64,000 nucleotides of DNA from Musa acuminata AAA Group. Lineage: Eukaryota; Streptophyta; Magnoliopsida; Zingiberales; Musaceae. The notes beneath the pieces were generated by a model. That model ran no database searches and was not told where the DNA came from. It saw nothing but the letters and a program-made list of their open reading frames with translations. Shown here one piece after another: positions 12,382-24,841 of this stretch (the first letter of the stretch is position 1; each line of letters begins with the position of its first letter). A program made the translations under genes and the position numbers. Location of the stretch: NCBI RefSeq assembly GCF_036884655.1, contig NC_088340.1, positions 3,053,001 to 3,117,000 of the forward strand, given 5' to 3'.

Positions 12382-12501
12382 TCACCCCTGCCTTGCCGAG
12401 CTCGGCCCGTTGATGGGGGTTGCAGCGGAGGGGACAGCCTTGCACTCGAACGAGGGGGCTGTCATGATCATGAGCCCGTGCAAGAGGAACTGCAAAATCA
12501 T
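12382..12501 (-). CDS. Possible small secreted peptide, 39 aa
   Basis: A GC-rich island in AT-rich DNA encodes, on the minus strand, 39 residues from the ATG at 12501 to the TGA at 12382. The start, MILQFLLHGLMIMTAPSFEC, has the hydrophobic core expected of a signal peptide. The remainder (KAVPSAATPINGPSSARQG) is small, polar and proline-containing, as in processed plant signalling peptides, though it matches no family I know (not CLE, CEP, PSK or IDA). A TTTTGCAG acceptor-like sequence lies inside the start of the frame, so it could instead be the last exon of something else. The unusual composition is the main support. Confidence 0.3.
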   Translation of the reverse strand: MILQFLLHGLMIMTAPSFECKAVPSAATPINGPSSARQG

Positions 12502-13010
12502 CTTTTTCACGTGAACCTTCAAACGTTTTTATCCGAGAATGCTTTTAAAAAAAGTTTAAAAAATAAAATTTTAGAAGTGTGTCATATTACCGCACGCTTT
12601 GTACAAATTCATGTAACCACAAAAAGAGCAGCCTACTTTGGAGAGCAAGCGAAAATCCCAAACGAAACTTTGTGCAGAACATCTGAAAACAAAGCATAAC
12701 TCGCAATTTTCACTTTGAAAGGCGCGCCATAAAAAGCGAGCACCACAAAAACGCTTATTACGAGAACGATTGCTGGAGCCACTAACGGTGTGTTACAACA
12801 AAGTTAAAACCACCACCAGGCCACACGCTATACAGTACAATCTTTTGGTCAGAAATTTCAACAAGTTGTGCATTCAAGACTACGTATGAATCATATCTCC
12901 GAGAAATACTGCAACAGTCCTGAAACTCTCGAGGAACTGAGCAAAAACTAACTTTTCACCGAGTGTTTCGCACCAATTGTACCAGCTCCTCATCATCATA
13001 AGAATACAAA
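12502..13010. other. Presumed PSMD9 3' UTR and downstream flank
   Basis: No coding exon is recognisable. Because PSMD9 is on the minus strand and stops at 13011, its 3' UTR and polyadenylation site should be here. Confidence 0.4.
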
Positions 13011-16000
13011 TCATAGGATACGAAAATGGCACCTGCAGAACACCTCAATCAAAACAATTACACAAAAAAAAGGAACAACAAGATGCAAACGATGAGACAT
13101 TGATGTAAGAGCATGAATAATTTTTCCTATTAATATAAAGATAATATTTAGATTCCCATCCAATAAATCACCATTTTTTTTTTTTTTTTTTTGGGGCATG
13201 GCATGATTATGTAAGTCAACTCTCAAATTGATGTTTCAAATTGCATGTACGCCTAACACTTAGATAACATATAACTATTGAAATTGACAAAAAGAAATAT
13301 AAATCAACCAAAAGAAATTTTCACAATGTAATCAGTTATCATTTATCATGAAGGCGTATATTCATCCATCAACACAATGATTTCCAGCCCGATGAGATAT
13401 GTGTCAACTGCAAGGAGCATAGTACAAACTATACCTCCCTAGCACAAATAGAAGAGAACATAAAAATTGTGTTGCAGGAACTAACTAATATGCAGATCCA
13501 TAATTTCAGAACTTCGTATCACAATTACTAGAATTTTAAAATAAATAACAAAATGCATCACAGATGGCCGCCTAGTTATTAAATGGTAGTTAGCAAACTA
13601 CTGGCCATTCCTTGATGCTTGATTCTACAATGAATCCAACTTACACTATCAAAACCAGAGTTCTAAACAGTCTGCTGTCAAATAACTTACATCATTTACC
13701 TTTTTCAGCTTAAGTAAATTTCCTGGAACGTGAATAGCTTGACTTATGCGATATGTTAATTAACAAATTATAAGAATTTTGTAAGGATTGATTGATGGTG
13801 ATGCAAAAGATATTAAAGAATGCTACATTAGATATGTGTTGATTTCCTGGAGCATAAATAACTTATGGCTCATGCAATATGAAAATTAACAAACTTAGAA
13901 AAGAATAATCTTGTACAAATATCAATTAGATGATAAGAACATAATTCAAAACATTTCACGTGTAAAATTGGAAAAATAGAGGAAAAGAAATACCCCAAAA
14001 TTCCACGACCATGCCATGGTCTGGGTGTCACAGTTAGATTCATCACTGAACCCTGCCTGACTATTACCAAAGGAACTGGATTGCCCTGGTTGGACTGTGC
14101 TTCTGCCATGAGTCTTGATTGCAAGTTATCACCCATCTCCACATTCCCAAACTTTACAATCTCGTCGCTGAGTTGTAGTCCGTCTTCTGCAGCTGGTGAG
14201 TCATCAGCAATTTCATCAATAATAGCAAAGGGTATCCTCATTATAGGTTCCTCTCTCATAGGTGAATCTTGAGATATAGTTTCAGAAACAGAAGCTGATA
14301 TATCTGCAATAAAGCCAATAATACTATGGTCAGAAGATTCGGTCTTGATTTTTCTTATAGTCACTTGTTTTGCCAGTAACTGAGTTTATTGCTCTGACAC
14401 AACGCCAAAACTAAAACGTTAGCATAATAACTTATGAGCCTAAACTTGAGTCTCTATTTCCAGCACAAGTTTTCAATGTTCATAATAGCCAATGCGTGAT
14501 CAACAAGTTATGCAAAGGTTGCATACAAGGATTAAATACCAAAACGAGGTCAACCTAATGTGGCATTATTATGTATTGACTATACTTGCCAAGATTGTCA
14601 AACTTGCTTTCCTAACTAGTATCAAACGAGGGTTATAATTCATATCATTCTTATAAAAATTAAATAAAATTATTGAAGTTCAGTAACTCTCATATGTTCT
14701 TTAGCTAATAATTATATTTTTGTTGAAGCAAATACACAATTAAACAATACTATCTCTTATTTGAATCAATAATAATATTTTTGTTGGTGTTCAATTTTCA
14801 TTGATTGGTCTCCTCGCAGCTACCCAAGCAACTCAACTCGAGAATGATCTTATGATCCTTTTATTGTAGTTCCTCGAGATCTTATGATCCTTTTATTGAT
14901 GTACCTAGATCGTACTTATGATCGCCAGATTTTGTGCTTATTGAACTTGTGGATCACTAGCATATTGAATGTCTTTTATCAACGTTGAAAAGTAATTAAC
15001 ACAATTATCTCTAACATCATAAAGAATCTATATTTTGTCACTCTACATATATGATTGTTAACCTATGGAATGATTAAAACAGATATCAGTCAGTTCATGT
15101 TGTGGGATGTTAGTACAGTCTTTATTCATGACAGTTGATGACTACTGACTAGTTAATTCAAATAATTCTATAGCAAGCAAACTGTACCTTGTTACACACT
15201 GGCAGAAAAAGGAAGCATGCAACTCAAAAAAACAGAGACATTCATGCTTGAACCAATCTGAGACATACTTCCAGTTGGACTATTTGGAAATTGCAGTCCC
15301 ATCCAAATATAGTCTTTTAACATATTATCCATATTTCGATGATCTTCCACTTCTATCTAAATTGCTAATTTTGTTCACAGTTAGCCAAAGATGTGATCAT
15401 GGATGGAAGCTGTAAATCATCTACCATATTGTTAAAATATGAAATTATTGAATAAATCAACTAATCATATTGAAAGTGGGACATTATTAAGAGTTTGCTT
15501 TTAGAGTATATCCAAATACAATCCCATCCAAATACAGTCCCCTATCAAACCTTTAACAAGAGGTTTGCATAAGAATGAGGCACATTTAGATCATATCTGA
15601 GTTGCTCTCAACAAGAAAAAAAAAATCTTGAAAAGAGGGAATGACAGTAACAGTTTGGGATGTCACTTGTATGTTGGCCATGGAGAGAGAGAAGGAAAAC
15701 AGATAACGACAGGACAGAGGAGGAATTGTAAAGAGTGATGGTAGTCATAGAGAAAGTGGACAGGAGAAAGTATATGATAAGAGTGGCAAAAGCATACCGA
15801 ACAGGTGACAGACTTTTAGTCTGTGGAAGGCAGCTAGATGGTGATGACCGACTTGTAAGAACTCAACAAAGACAGTGAAAGAAGCAGCAGTAACAGGAGA
15901 CAGATGGGTGGCGAAATTGGCCTGGAGGAAGAGAAGATGGCAGTGAAAGGGTAGGGGAAAAAGATGGTGGCAACTATCCAGGAAAAGAAGATGGTGCTTA

Positions 16001-18801
16001 TAGGTAAGGGCAAATGCGCTTTCGGAAACAGAGAGTAAGTGTTTTTTGTTTGGTTCGTATACCAAGTCACTTGAGTTGATTTTAATCTCAGTAAAACCCA
16101 ATCCACTAAACAAATTAATTTGTTTAGATTAATTTTAACCATAGAATTGTGCAATCCTACAGTCCAGACAATGATTTTGACAACCTTGATGCATGCAACA
16201 AATGCTAAGAGTATGTAGTATTATGTGAAATTTTGTTCAATTGTGTTCCAAATGAATGACCATTATCAACTACATGATGTCCAATATGAAGCATGCAAAC
16301 CTGTTTGTTCTTCTGAATCTTAAAAACATGCCTAAGCAAACATCAGTTTTTTCTTTCATCGCCATACCTGATCCGTCCAACGGCAATGGATTAACTTTAT
16401 CCAACCTCAATGAATGCAAAACCTGCAGATTCTTGTCAATTTTTTCTGTGATGACCTTGTGATCATTCCGCAGCTCTGCCAAAGAAAAAACATGATTTCA
16501 CATCTCCTCTTCATATGTTGGAAGAATAGAAAGCAATAGCCAAGGAAGAATCATGTTAGGCCTCTTAAGCAGGTAAGTTTATCATAGTCATACTTCCTTG
16601 TGAAGCATCAAATGAGGAAAATGATGATGTACTTGGCCAATAAGCAACAGCTTTTCTTTTTCTTCATTTTCGGATTAATTAAATTTCAACATCAAGTGCT
16701 AGATATAATCAATATTAACATGTTGGAGATGACATGTAAAAAACAAATGCAAAAGAAAATCACTAAAATACAAGTGGTAAACTTTACAATGAATAAAATT
16801 ACAATTTAGTTTTCCCCACAGTTCAAGAGATGACTGGAAACATGGTACAAAAAGGTTTTGAACGTGAACTGACTTCAAGGACTCATGAATGTAATCGGTT
16901 CCATGCCAGCATCTTCCAGAATAGATATAAGATTTGTTTTTAACTATTACTTACCTCTGTAGTCAAATTCTGTCCTGCCAGGTAAATGGACCAATAGAAA
17001 AGTAGCCAGTAACGAATAATAATACCAAAAGAACTATGATATCAGCTAACAGCAATCCTCAATTATATGTAAACCAAATAGAATAATACTACCAAAAGAA
17101 TTATGATATCAGTAAACAGAAATCCTCAATTATATATAAACCAAATAGACACAAAAATAGCATGTACTTAAACTAACGACCTATTTGTGACTATATTTGC
17201 CCTCATTTTAACATGGATACGCAAACTTCCGAAACTTATTGCACTCTTTGGCTAGGAGATAAGACATAAGGCTCAAAATCCTGGTATTCAGCTTGGAGAC
17301 AGCAAGCGTGAAAAACGACAAGATAAATCATGTGTATAGAGAATGAGAAAAAGTACTTCACTTTTGCAGTTCAAACGTCATGAACATGATTACGACTTTG
17401 TGCACAACAAAATATGATTCTTAGTCCCAAGCAGTAACATAAAGGATTTACAGTCACAGAAACAAGAGAACTGACAAAAGTCAATAGTTACATTCAAAAG
17501 AATCATGAAATGACCAGATCATATGCACCATAGAATTGCAATAAGTTTTTGAAACAACAGGAGTTTTTTAGGTAAGAGTAGGCCAAATGTTGAGCCAACA
17601 TTCATTTCAGTCAACTATGACCACTTTCTTCACAAAATAAAAAACTACGTGAACCAGTTGAACCAGTGATAAAAGAATTGAATTAATATGGGCAAGAAGG
17701 ACAACTTAGTATAAAGTTGAGAAAATCTTACAACTAATAGAGCCTTATCATGTGTACAAAGAGAATAAAGCCATGCACTGGCCAACAGAGTTAGAAATAT
17801 ATTTTAATTTATTACCTCTGGCACAGGAAAAGAAATGGTTCAGAAAAATCCAACGACATCAAAAATTAGTGCAAGAGTTCAACATCCAAAAATGGAAAAA
17901 AATAATAAGAGAGAATATAAAACAAATATTAGTAAGATCTGGTTTTCCATACTATCTGTTACAACTCTGGAGAGCTAACTGACATTTTTTACCCAAACAA
18001 AAATTATTATGGTGCCAGATGCAATTGATCACAAAGCAATATACAGAACTCACAAAGAAATTGATATTACATAGATAAGACAGGTATTATAGGTCTAAAC
18101 AAGTCAACTATAAATTCAACTGACTCTAGCAAAGTCCAAACTAATACTGGCAACACACAAGAGGTCTGAATTCATATCTAACTGCAACTAAAACAAATAA
18201 TTGAATCTTAGTCCACTAGCTAACTCCATCAGACACTCTAATTCAGTAAAATCCCACAAGACTTGGGTTCGGTTTCTGAAGAGCAGAAATGTAATACTAA
18301 CAAACTGAATCAATATAATCAACTACACTATCCATTATTTGGTAAGCATGCCATAGAAATATAAAAACATTTGTCTAACGAAAAGCCCATTTCGTCCTTT
18401 TTCTTTGTTCATCCTAAAACCGTTATTGCAGATCTTGTTTCTTCCAAGAATCAAGACACCATGCTTCTAATTAACAGCCCATAACCTATATAAATCACAA
18501 CCAAGACGTTTCGATTTATTGAATCCAAGATCGATCTTCACTACTATTATCATCCTGCAAAAGAAAAACAGAAGAAGAAGAAGAACATCATCAGTGTACC
18601 AGAGAGCCGACGACGTTGCGATCGAACAGCCGGGATGTCGATGTCCACCCTAGGAAATCCCTACATCAACATGAAACGAATAGAGACATCAAGTTCAGAA
18701 AGAAACAAGGGTTTTCTTCAAAGATTCCAAGAACCGATCGATTAGGAACGCATAAACAAGACCACGATCAGGATCTTGGACAACGATTTGGGCTCAGGAT
18801 T

Positions 18802-18868
<67 letters not shown>

Positions 18869-18952
18869 TTTAAAGATTCCAAGAACCGATCGATTAGCAC
18901 GCGTAAATAAGATCACGATCAGGAACTTGGACAGGGAATTTAACCCAGGGTT

Positions 18953-18998
<46 letters not shown>

Positions 18999-19146
18999 TC
19001 TTCACCTCGGAATCAACGAGGTTGCCGGAGATCCCGGGACCGCCGGGGCCGCAGAGGGACTCGATGATGGCGTTCATCTCCGTCTCCATGGACGCCCTCA
19101 TGTCCATGAGCGAGATCGTCTCGGCCTTCAGGTTCGTCGCCACCAT
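13011..19146 (-). CDS. PSMD9: 26S proteasome non-ATPase regulatory subunit 9 (PSMD9/Nas2/p27), five exons
   Basis: Coding exons in transcript order are 19146-19006, 18660-18600, 16475-16368, 14303-13994 and 13032-13011. They sum to 642 nt and encode 213 residues, with all splice phases agreeing. PSMD9/Nas2 is an assembly chaperone of the proteasome base. It binds the Rpt5 C-terminus and prevents premature docking onto the core particle; it is not part of the mature proteasome. The N-terminal half (MVATNLKAETISLMD, then GFPRVDIDIP and the RRRLSELRNDH helix) matches plant homologues closely. A PDZ domain spans about residues 122-200 (IPFAIIDEIADDSPA, then LIVRQG-like and LTVTPRPWHGRGILG). The last exon encodes only the seven residues GCHFRIL and the stop. 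Intron 1 holds two long GA tracts and intron 2 a 67-bp tandem duplication. The gene lies 843 bp downstream of the NPY-like gene on the same strand. Confidence 0.94.
17014..17147. repeat. Two-copy 67-bp tandem duplication in PSMD9 intron 2
   Basis: Copies at 17014-17080 and 17081-17147 abut exactly and differ at only a few bases. Both read through ATGATATCAG and AATCCTCAATTATAT to AAACCAAATA. Confidence 0.92.
18804..18866. repeat. (GA)n microsatellite in PSMD9 intron 1, copy 1
   Basis: About 63 bp of uninterrupted GA (CT in the transcript). It is flanked by CAGGATTTGG on the left and AAAGATTCCAAGAACCGATC on the right. Confidence 0.97.
18954..18995. repeat. (GA)n microsatellite in PSMD9 intron 1, copy 2
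   Basis: About 42 bp of GA ending 10 bp from the exon 1 donor site. The unique DNA before it (AAAGATTCCAAGAACCGATC and onward) repeats the sequence at about 18719-18800, so the whole roughly 150-bp block including the GA tract is a tandem duplication. Confidence 0.9.
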
Positions 19147-19988
19147 TCTTGCAGCGGAATCGAGGGTTTCGCTCACACGTAAGTGTCCAAGAAATGGAAC
19201 CCTTGCTTTCGCCCAATTCCACCGGCGATGGTCGCATATAAATATCAACGTAAATTACATAGACATCCCTCCACAGACAGTAATTTCTCTCAATGGTCCT
19301 TTACATCATATGTATGTATATATGCACACACACATCCCCGCTAAATCAAATTTACATATGAGCCCCTAAAGGTAATCTCTGCAGCTAATCATCAATCTGT
19401 CAGAACACTAATATTGAAACTCTAATCATCATAAATATTTAACCTTACATAAAAAAACATTATAGATACCCAAATAGTCAATGTTTTAAGCATTAAAAGG
19501 AGAATAATACCATCTTAAATTTTCAAATGATTATATATAAAAGGAATAATACCATCTAAAGAAATGAATCCAGGTATTGTAGGATCCAACAATGCCAAGT
19601 ATTTGATCTACATGAGAATCTACTCTGTACATCATAAATTCTCAGCAAAGTAATTGATCTTATGTAAAATCTAAGGATATTTCACTGATTATCATCAACT
19701 GGCAACAAGTGGAAGCAATCTGATCTTATGATCCTTCAATCGCATGCAGTTATTTCACATACACAATCATCCTTGCCAGGACTTTAAAGATCAGATGTCG
19801 ATAAATTAAATCAAAAGATGATGATGATGATGATGATATAGAGCAGATTTGTATCTGCTTTCTGACCTCCCTTAATTGTGAGGACGAGAACAGTTTGAAC
19901 ACCAGCAGAAAACATGTATTAAGATCGGCAGCTGAAACACCTTCTTCTATACAGTGTGCCCATGAGACATTCTACATGAGAATCTTTC
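19147..19988. other. Spacer between NPY-like gene and PSMD9
   Basis: Contains the PSMD9 5' UTR and promoter and the 3' flank of the NPY-like gene. No further gene is visible. A (GAT)n tract of seven units lies at about 19818-19838. Confidence 0.5.
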
Positions 19989-22900
19989 TCATGAAATAGA
20001 GTTTCTCATGTGCCTTGAAGAGCCAGAAGATTTGGCTTCTCCAGGTTTCACAGAGATAGGAGGGCTTTGTGAACTCCCAGATGTTTCAGAGCTTTTAATT
20101 GTCTCACCCTGTCCCTTCCCAACCCATAGCTTGTCAAAAATCCTCCTTGATCTAGATGGCAGGAGTAGTAAGCTACTACCTTTGTCCTTGACACTCTTCT
20201 TGTCGTCACCGTCCTGGCACTCATCAGCCTTTATCTTCATGCTCCCTAGTTGCTGCTTTAGACTGTCGTCATTCTCTGAGACTCTTCCCTCCCAATCTTC
20301 TTCCAAGATGGCTCGATTCATCGAACTGTCATGTGAAGTGTCATTGGTCGCTGCTGATGCACCCCCTGCCGCCTTTAACTGCTCGAAGAAAAGGACTTGG
20401 ACGACCACACGGAGTGGCAGACGCTCGTTCTGTGCTGCATGAATGCTAGCTTCTGTTGAGAGCTTCTTGACATCCATCAGGCCACAGATCCTCTTTTTGT
20501 CTGCTTTTGTCATGTTTCGATGTTCCTGATATGTTCACAAGATCAGTACTTAATCGTTGGTAGCAAAAGCAGATGATAAGTAGATATAGTCGGAAGAAAG
20601 AAAGAAAGAAATGCTGTAATTCTACAAGAGTTATTAACAATTGAAGCTGATAGAATCAAATTTTACCCGATAATCATTTCAGGAACAAAGTGGTGGGAAT
20701 ATAAATGCAAAATTCAACATGAATCACTGTGAGAGGAAAAAGATTCTAAAAGTTCATTGTCATTACAATGTGATACGGTGCAAATACCGGAACAGGTAAC
20801 ATACAGGTAAATGCTTTTTATAAGAATCCAATAATAATGACAAGTTTTATGTGCAAAGCTCCTGTCAGGAACTCGAGTGTACTTAAACGAGTCATGAATT
20901 CAAGTAGGCAAAAGCTCTTAACATATAGTTAGAAGGCTCTCATAAGTGTACCGTTAAATAGATGTCGATGGCTGTGTATAATCCATCATGATCAGGTCTT
21001 GCTGCATCGGGAATGGACTCAGCAAGATCGACAAAGCTAGAAATCGACAAGTTTGAATCGCAGGCAATTTCAGCAAGATAACCATCGATCAATCTTCCTA
21101 ACGCCAGCAAAGATATGTTTTCACTCTCATCAGCAATGTTCATGTCATGAGTGCTACCAACTTGCATCATGAATTTGCCAACAAGGATTTGCACCAGATG
21201 TACATCATATATTGTATCACCACTTGATTTTGCTGGAATCAGTAGGTCCTTAACAGATGCTTTGTGCAGCTGCATACTAATCCGATCTATAAGTTCTTCC
21301 TTTGATGGATCTCTAGCTCCGACCAAGATAACAACTTTCAACAATTTCAGGAGAAACCTGCATGAACACCCTGAGTACTTATCCGAAGGCAGTAGATAGA
21401 TAATGGTTTCTACCAGAATCCTGTTCCTTTTCATGTAATCATCAGCAACCAGTGCATCATAAGAATCTGGCAACCATCTAACCGTATAGGCCTTGAGGGC
21501 CTCTCCGATCATGTCTGAAGACATCCTCCCTTTCGATTTCAGGGCGACCATCACTCGCTTGTAAAGATCAACATCCAGCTCACATATATCTTTGATCCAC
21601 CAATCATTAGGAACTTGATGCATTCTTTTTTGGGTTTCAGTTATATCATCTGAGGCTGTCAATTTCCTGTCATAGGTATATGACCAAGTGACAGCAGCCG
21701 GTTCTACAGATGTTTTGGAAGTGATGCAGTCTATGCATCTTCCAACCACCTTAAGTTCCTCAGACCACGGTAGCATAGACTTTGTGGTCTGTAGAACAAT
21801 AATAGAATCTTTCCAACTTCGTAACACGCTTGAGTTCAGAAAAACCTCAATTTTGTATATCAGATTCCCCTTCTCAACATCCTCAGTCATCTCGAGGTAT
21901 TCTGCGGCACACCTAGACGCGACAACATTGTAGGCATTGAGCGTCACGGTCATGCCATAGCAAAATTTAGAACAAATCTCAAAGGTTTTTGGTCCACCAG
22001 GAAAATCATGCAAGTAGATTTCATCTGTGCCGCCTTCACCAGCCTTGAGTACCAACCCTTGTAATCGGTTGCTCTTGGATAAAAGAGGAAACTGCATTCA
22101 GAAATTGCAGTCCAAAATTTTCAGAACAGATGAGTAACTCGATCACCAGATACGGCATAAGTTGCCTCGGCATGTGCAAAGAAAAAAGATTAAAACATCT
22201 ACAACAATCGACAATAACTATGTAGAAGGCATGAAAGTACTAAAATTAGGATAAAAGCAGATATATATTGTTTAGCATGTTATAAAAATAGTTCATGCTG
22301 ATACACCCATTCTCCTCCTTTCATTTTTCTTCTTCATGAAGGATTGTAGTCTTACTTATATAATAAATTAAAATACAGGAAGTCACCTAAGCTGGTGAAA
22401 AATACCTGTGGGACAAGACTTAATGTTAATTACGTGACAGGTTTTTAGATTGCTTGACAGGGAAGAATCAAATATACTAAAAAGCAGCTAGATCGCTTGA
22501 TGTGCCGATAGAAGAGCAGTAAATATAGCAATATAAGATTGTTCTTTCATGGACAAGAACCATAAGAAATGCTTAATGCATATTTTGAACAACACAATTA
22601 CTAAAAAAGAGTTATTAATTTAATTTAATTGATATAAGGACAAGAATTGACCTTGTGCAAGAAAAATCTCACTTCGCCAACACGTACAATTACATCTGTT
22701 GGTAGCTCAGACACCACAAACCTGCATGAATCAATCATCAATCTAAAATTTTATACAAATATCGTGTCAAAAAAGAAATATAATTGTTGCGATCAAATCA
22801 AGTGAATTGGAAGTGATAGTAGGTCCGTGAAAGCAACAGACTTCCGTGAGGTTTTTCTAATAGAAATCATTTAATTCAAGTAGAGGTGTCTACGAAGCAA

Positions 22901-24841
22901 GTTAGGTTTGTTTTCCTCGGTCCTCCTCTCAACGATTGACCAACTGCTTCAGCAACTCTTTAAGCCCATAATATTCCGCTTTTGGATGCATAAACATGAA
23001 CAAGAATTCGATTCAATCGCACTGCATCAAAAAAGCGGAACCTCAAACATTTAACAAAATCATTGGACATACACAAAATGTCAAATATGGGCAGCTTCAT
23101 CCACTAATCTTAATCAGCTCACCTCATATCATCTCCAATTAAAGTCTGGAGTGGAACCTAAAAAGCACCCAAGAATCATCTAAAATGATAAATAAGAAAG
23201 TGGGCAAATGTAACTTAACAGAGTCGTTAAGACGATTAATGCAAAGATATATTTCATCGGACCTCCACTCGACAACCCAAGAAACATCAATACAAAGTCA
23301 AATTGAAGTTTCCTAATAGACTATATATATAACTTACTATTCCAATACACTTGATAAGCCAAAGACAGGAGGATCCTTCTCTGGCTTGCTCTAGACTACA
23401 CATAGATTCAATTTGACCTTATACCATCAATTACCGAAACTCCATGCTAGATTATTGGTATGAAGGAGAGACAACCACAAGCTAAGATCAATACACCAAC
23501 ATATCATGAAAGTACACTCACTTTACTAGTTCTCACTATTGTTAGTCCCGCAAAGGCTGACAACTTGATGATGTTACTGTTTTATGGAGTAAGATCTATG
23601 AGCAAAGGCTCATGTAATCGCACTTAAGGAGCCAATCAAAGCAAACACAGCTGCTCCCCGGTACAGCTTAGTCATCGACCAGCTGATCTTCCTTACCGAA
23701 ATCGAAGAGCACACAGATATCATTATTGGTAGAAATGAAAGGAGGGTGGAAGAAAGAACAGCAATTGCTGTTAGTGAAACATTTCCTACACCAAAATGCT
23801 GGACCAGCAAACCAAGTGGGATGTGGTCCAACGCCGACAAGGAGCCCCATTCTGAATGGGACTTGGAGACCTGTTTCGCATGGTTCTCCTCCACCTCTAT
23901 TAGTAGTGCGATCACCATCACATCGGCCTCTCTTTCAGATCGCCCCGGTCCATCCATCACGTGGGAGTTGAAGCAAAATGTGGAGGGTATGTGTTCCTGC
24001 ATCGTCGTCATGGGGTATGGGCAGTGCCGGGTCGGAGCACTGCCTGTCGCCTCTGACCGAGCGTGGATTTGTTGTTCTTGATGAAGCTGTCGCGATCCTT
24101 CTCCATTCCAATTCCCTCCGTCAACCGTGACAGCGGAACACCACCGCTTACGGCCACAAATCTATTTCAAGATTCAATAAGCAGGACGGATATCAGTTAA
24201 TGTGAGATGGCACCAAGCGGCTGAGTCTTGAAGCAATTTAGGCAGCAGAAAAAAGAGCAGACCTGCATTTCCCAAAAGCTTTGATCTTTGGTGGAAGAGT
24301 TTCTCCTCTTCACCACCTTCATCCTCTTTGGTGGAGAAATAATTAGCCCCTACACGAACTATATTGTACAATCTGCCTAAAAAGAGAGAGAACGAGGAAC
24401 AAGAGGGAACCAGATACGACTAAAGATCTCTCAGGGCACCTCCCAGTTTGCGCTCTACTTTCTCGTGTTCTTCTTCGCTGACTGCCGATCGCCTGACGTC
24501 TATAGGATGTTTCGAGGTGCTGCGATTGCAAAGTTACCCCAGCTTCTCATCCAGAACTACTCGGCAGTGATTCAGATCCACTGAATCCGAAAAAGCCATC
24601 GCCGTAGGTGAACGATATGGAAGACGAACACACAACTACGTCTAAAAAGCAACTCCTTAGCTGATCCAAACCGACAAAAGAAAGACCACGACAACGAAAA
24701 GAAGAAAAGATCGTAAAAATCCGAAAAAAGAAGCGATTTTGAGCAGACCCTCGATCACGAAGAAAGGGAAAGGCCAAACCTGATGTTGCCGCCGTCCGAC
24801 TGGAAAGCATCCGGCTTGGAACCCAGCTTCATAAACTTCAT
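19989..24841 (-). CDS. NPH3/RPT2-family BTB protein, NPY-like, four exons
   Basis: Exons in transcript order are 24841-24780, 22721-22652, 22091-20952 and 20525-19989. They total 1809 nt and encode 602 residues with matching phases. The protein starts MKFMKLGSKPDAFQSDGG, the hallmark opening of the NPY (NAKED PINS IN YUC) group. A BTB domain follows (about 28-130, with FFLHKFPLLSKSNRLQ), then the NPH3 domain from about 206 (NDWWIKDICELDVDLYKRV) to 473 (NERLPLRVVVQVLFFEQ). Family members act as plasma-membrane CUL3 adaptors and auxin-transport regulators, working with AGC kinases in organogenesis, phototropism and gravitropism. The last residues, RNSIS, match the C-terminal phosphorylation/14-3-3 motif known for NPH3. 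The ATG at 24832 (M4) is an alternative start, but the first ATG gives the conserved N-terminus. Intron 1 is 2.06 kb and contains an unexplained reading frame. The family call is firm; the exact NPY orthologue is not assigned. Confidence 0.94.
23610..24011 (-). other. Unexplained 133-codon reading frame inside NPY intron 1
   Basis: An open frame on the same strand as the host gene, fully within its first intron. It has a mixed N-terminal half (SEREADVMVIALLIEVEE) and a hydrophobic C-terminal half (LTAIAVLSSTLLSFLPIMIS, then AAVFALIGSLSAIT) that could form one or two membrane helices. I recognise no family. It may be chance, a fragment captured by a mobile element, or an alternative first exon region. 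Confidence 0.15.

Noticed and set aside
18616..19067. Arg-Glu-rich plus-strand frames
   Set aside because: Produced by GA tracts in PSMD9 intron 1 and antisense to its first exons.
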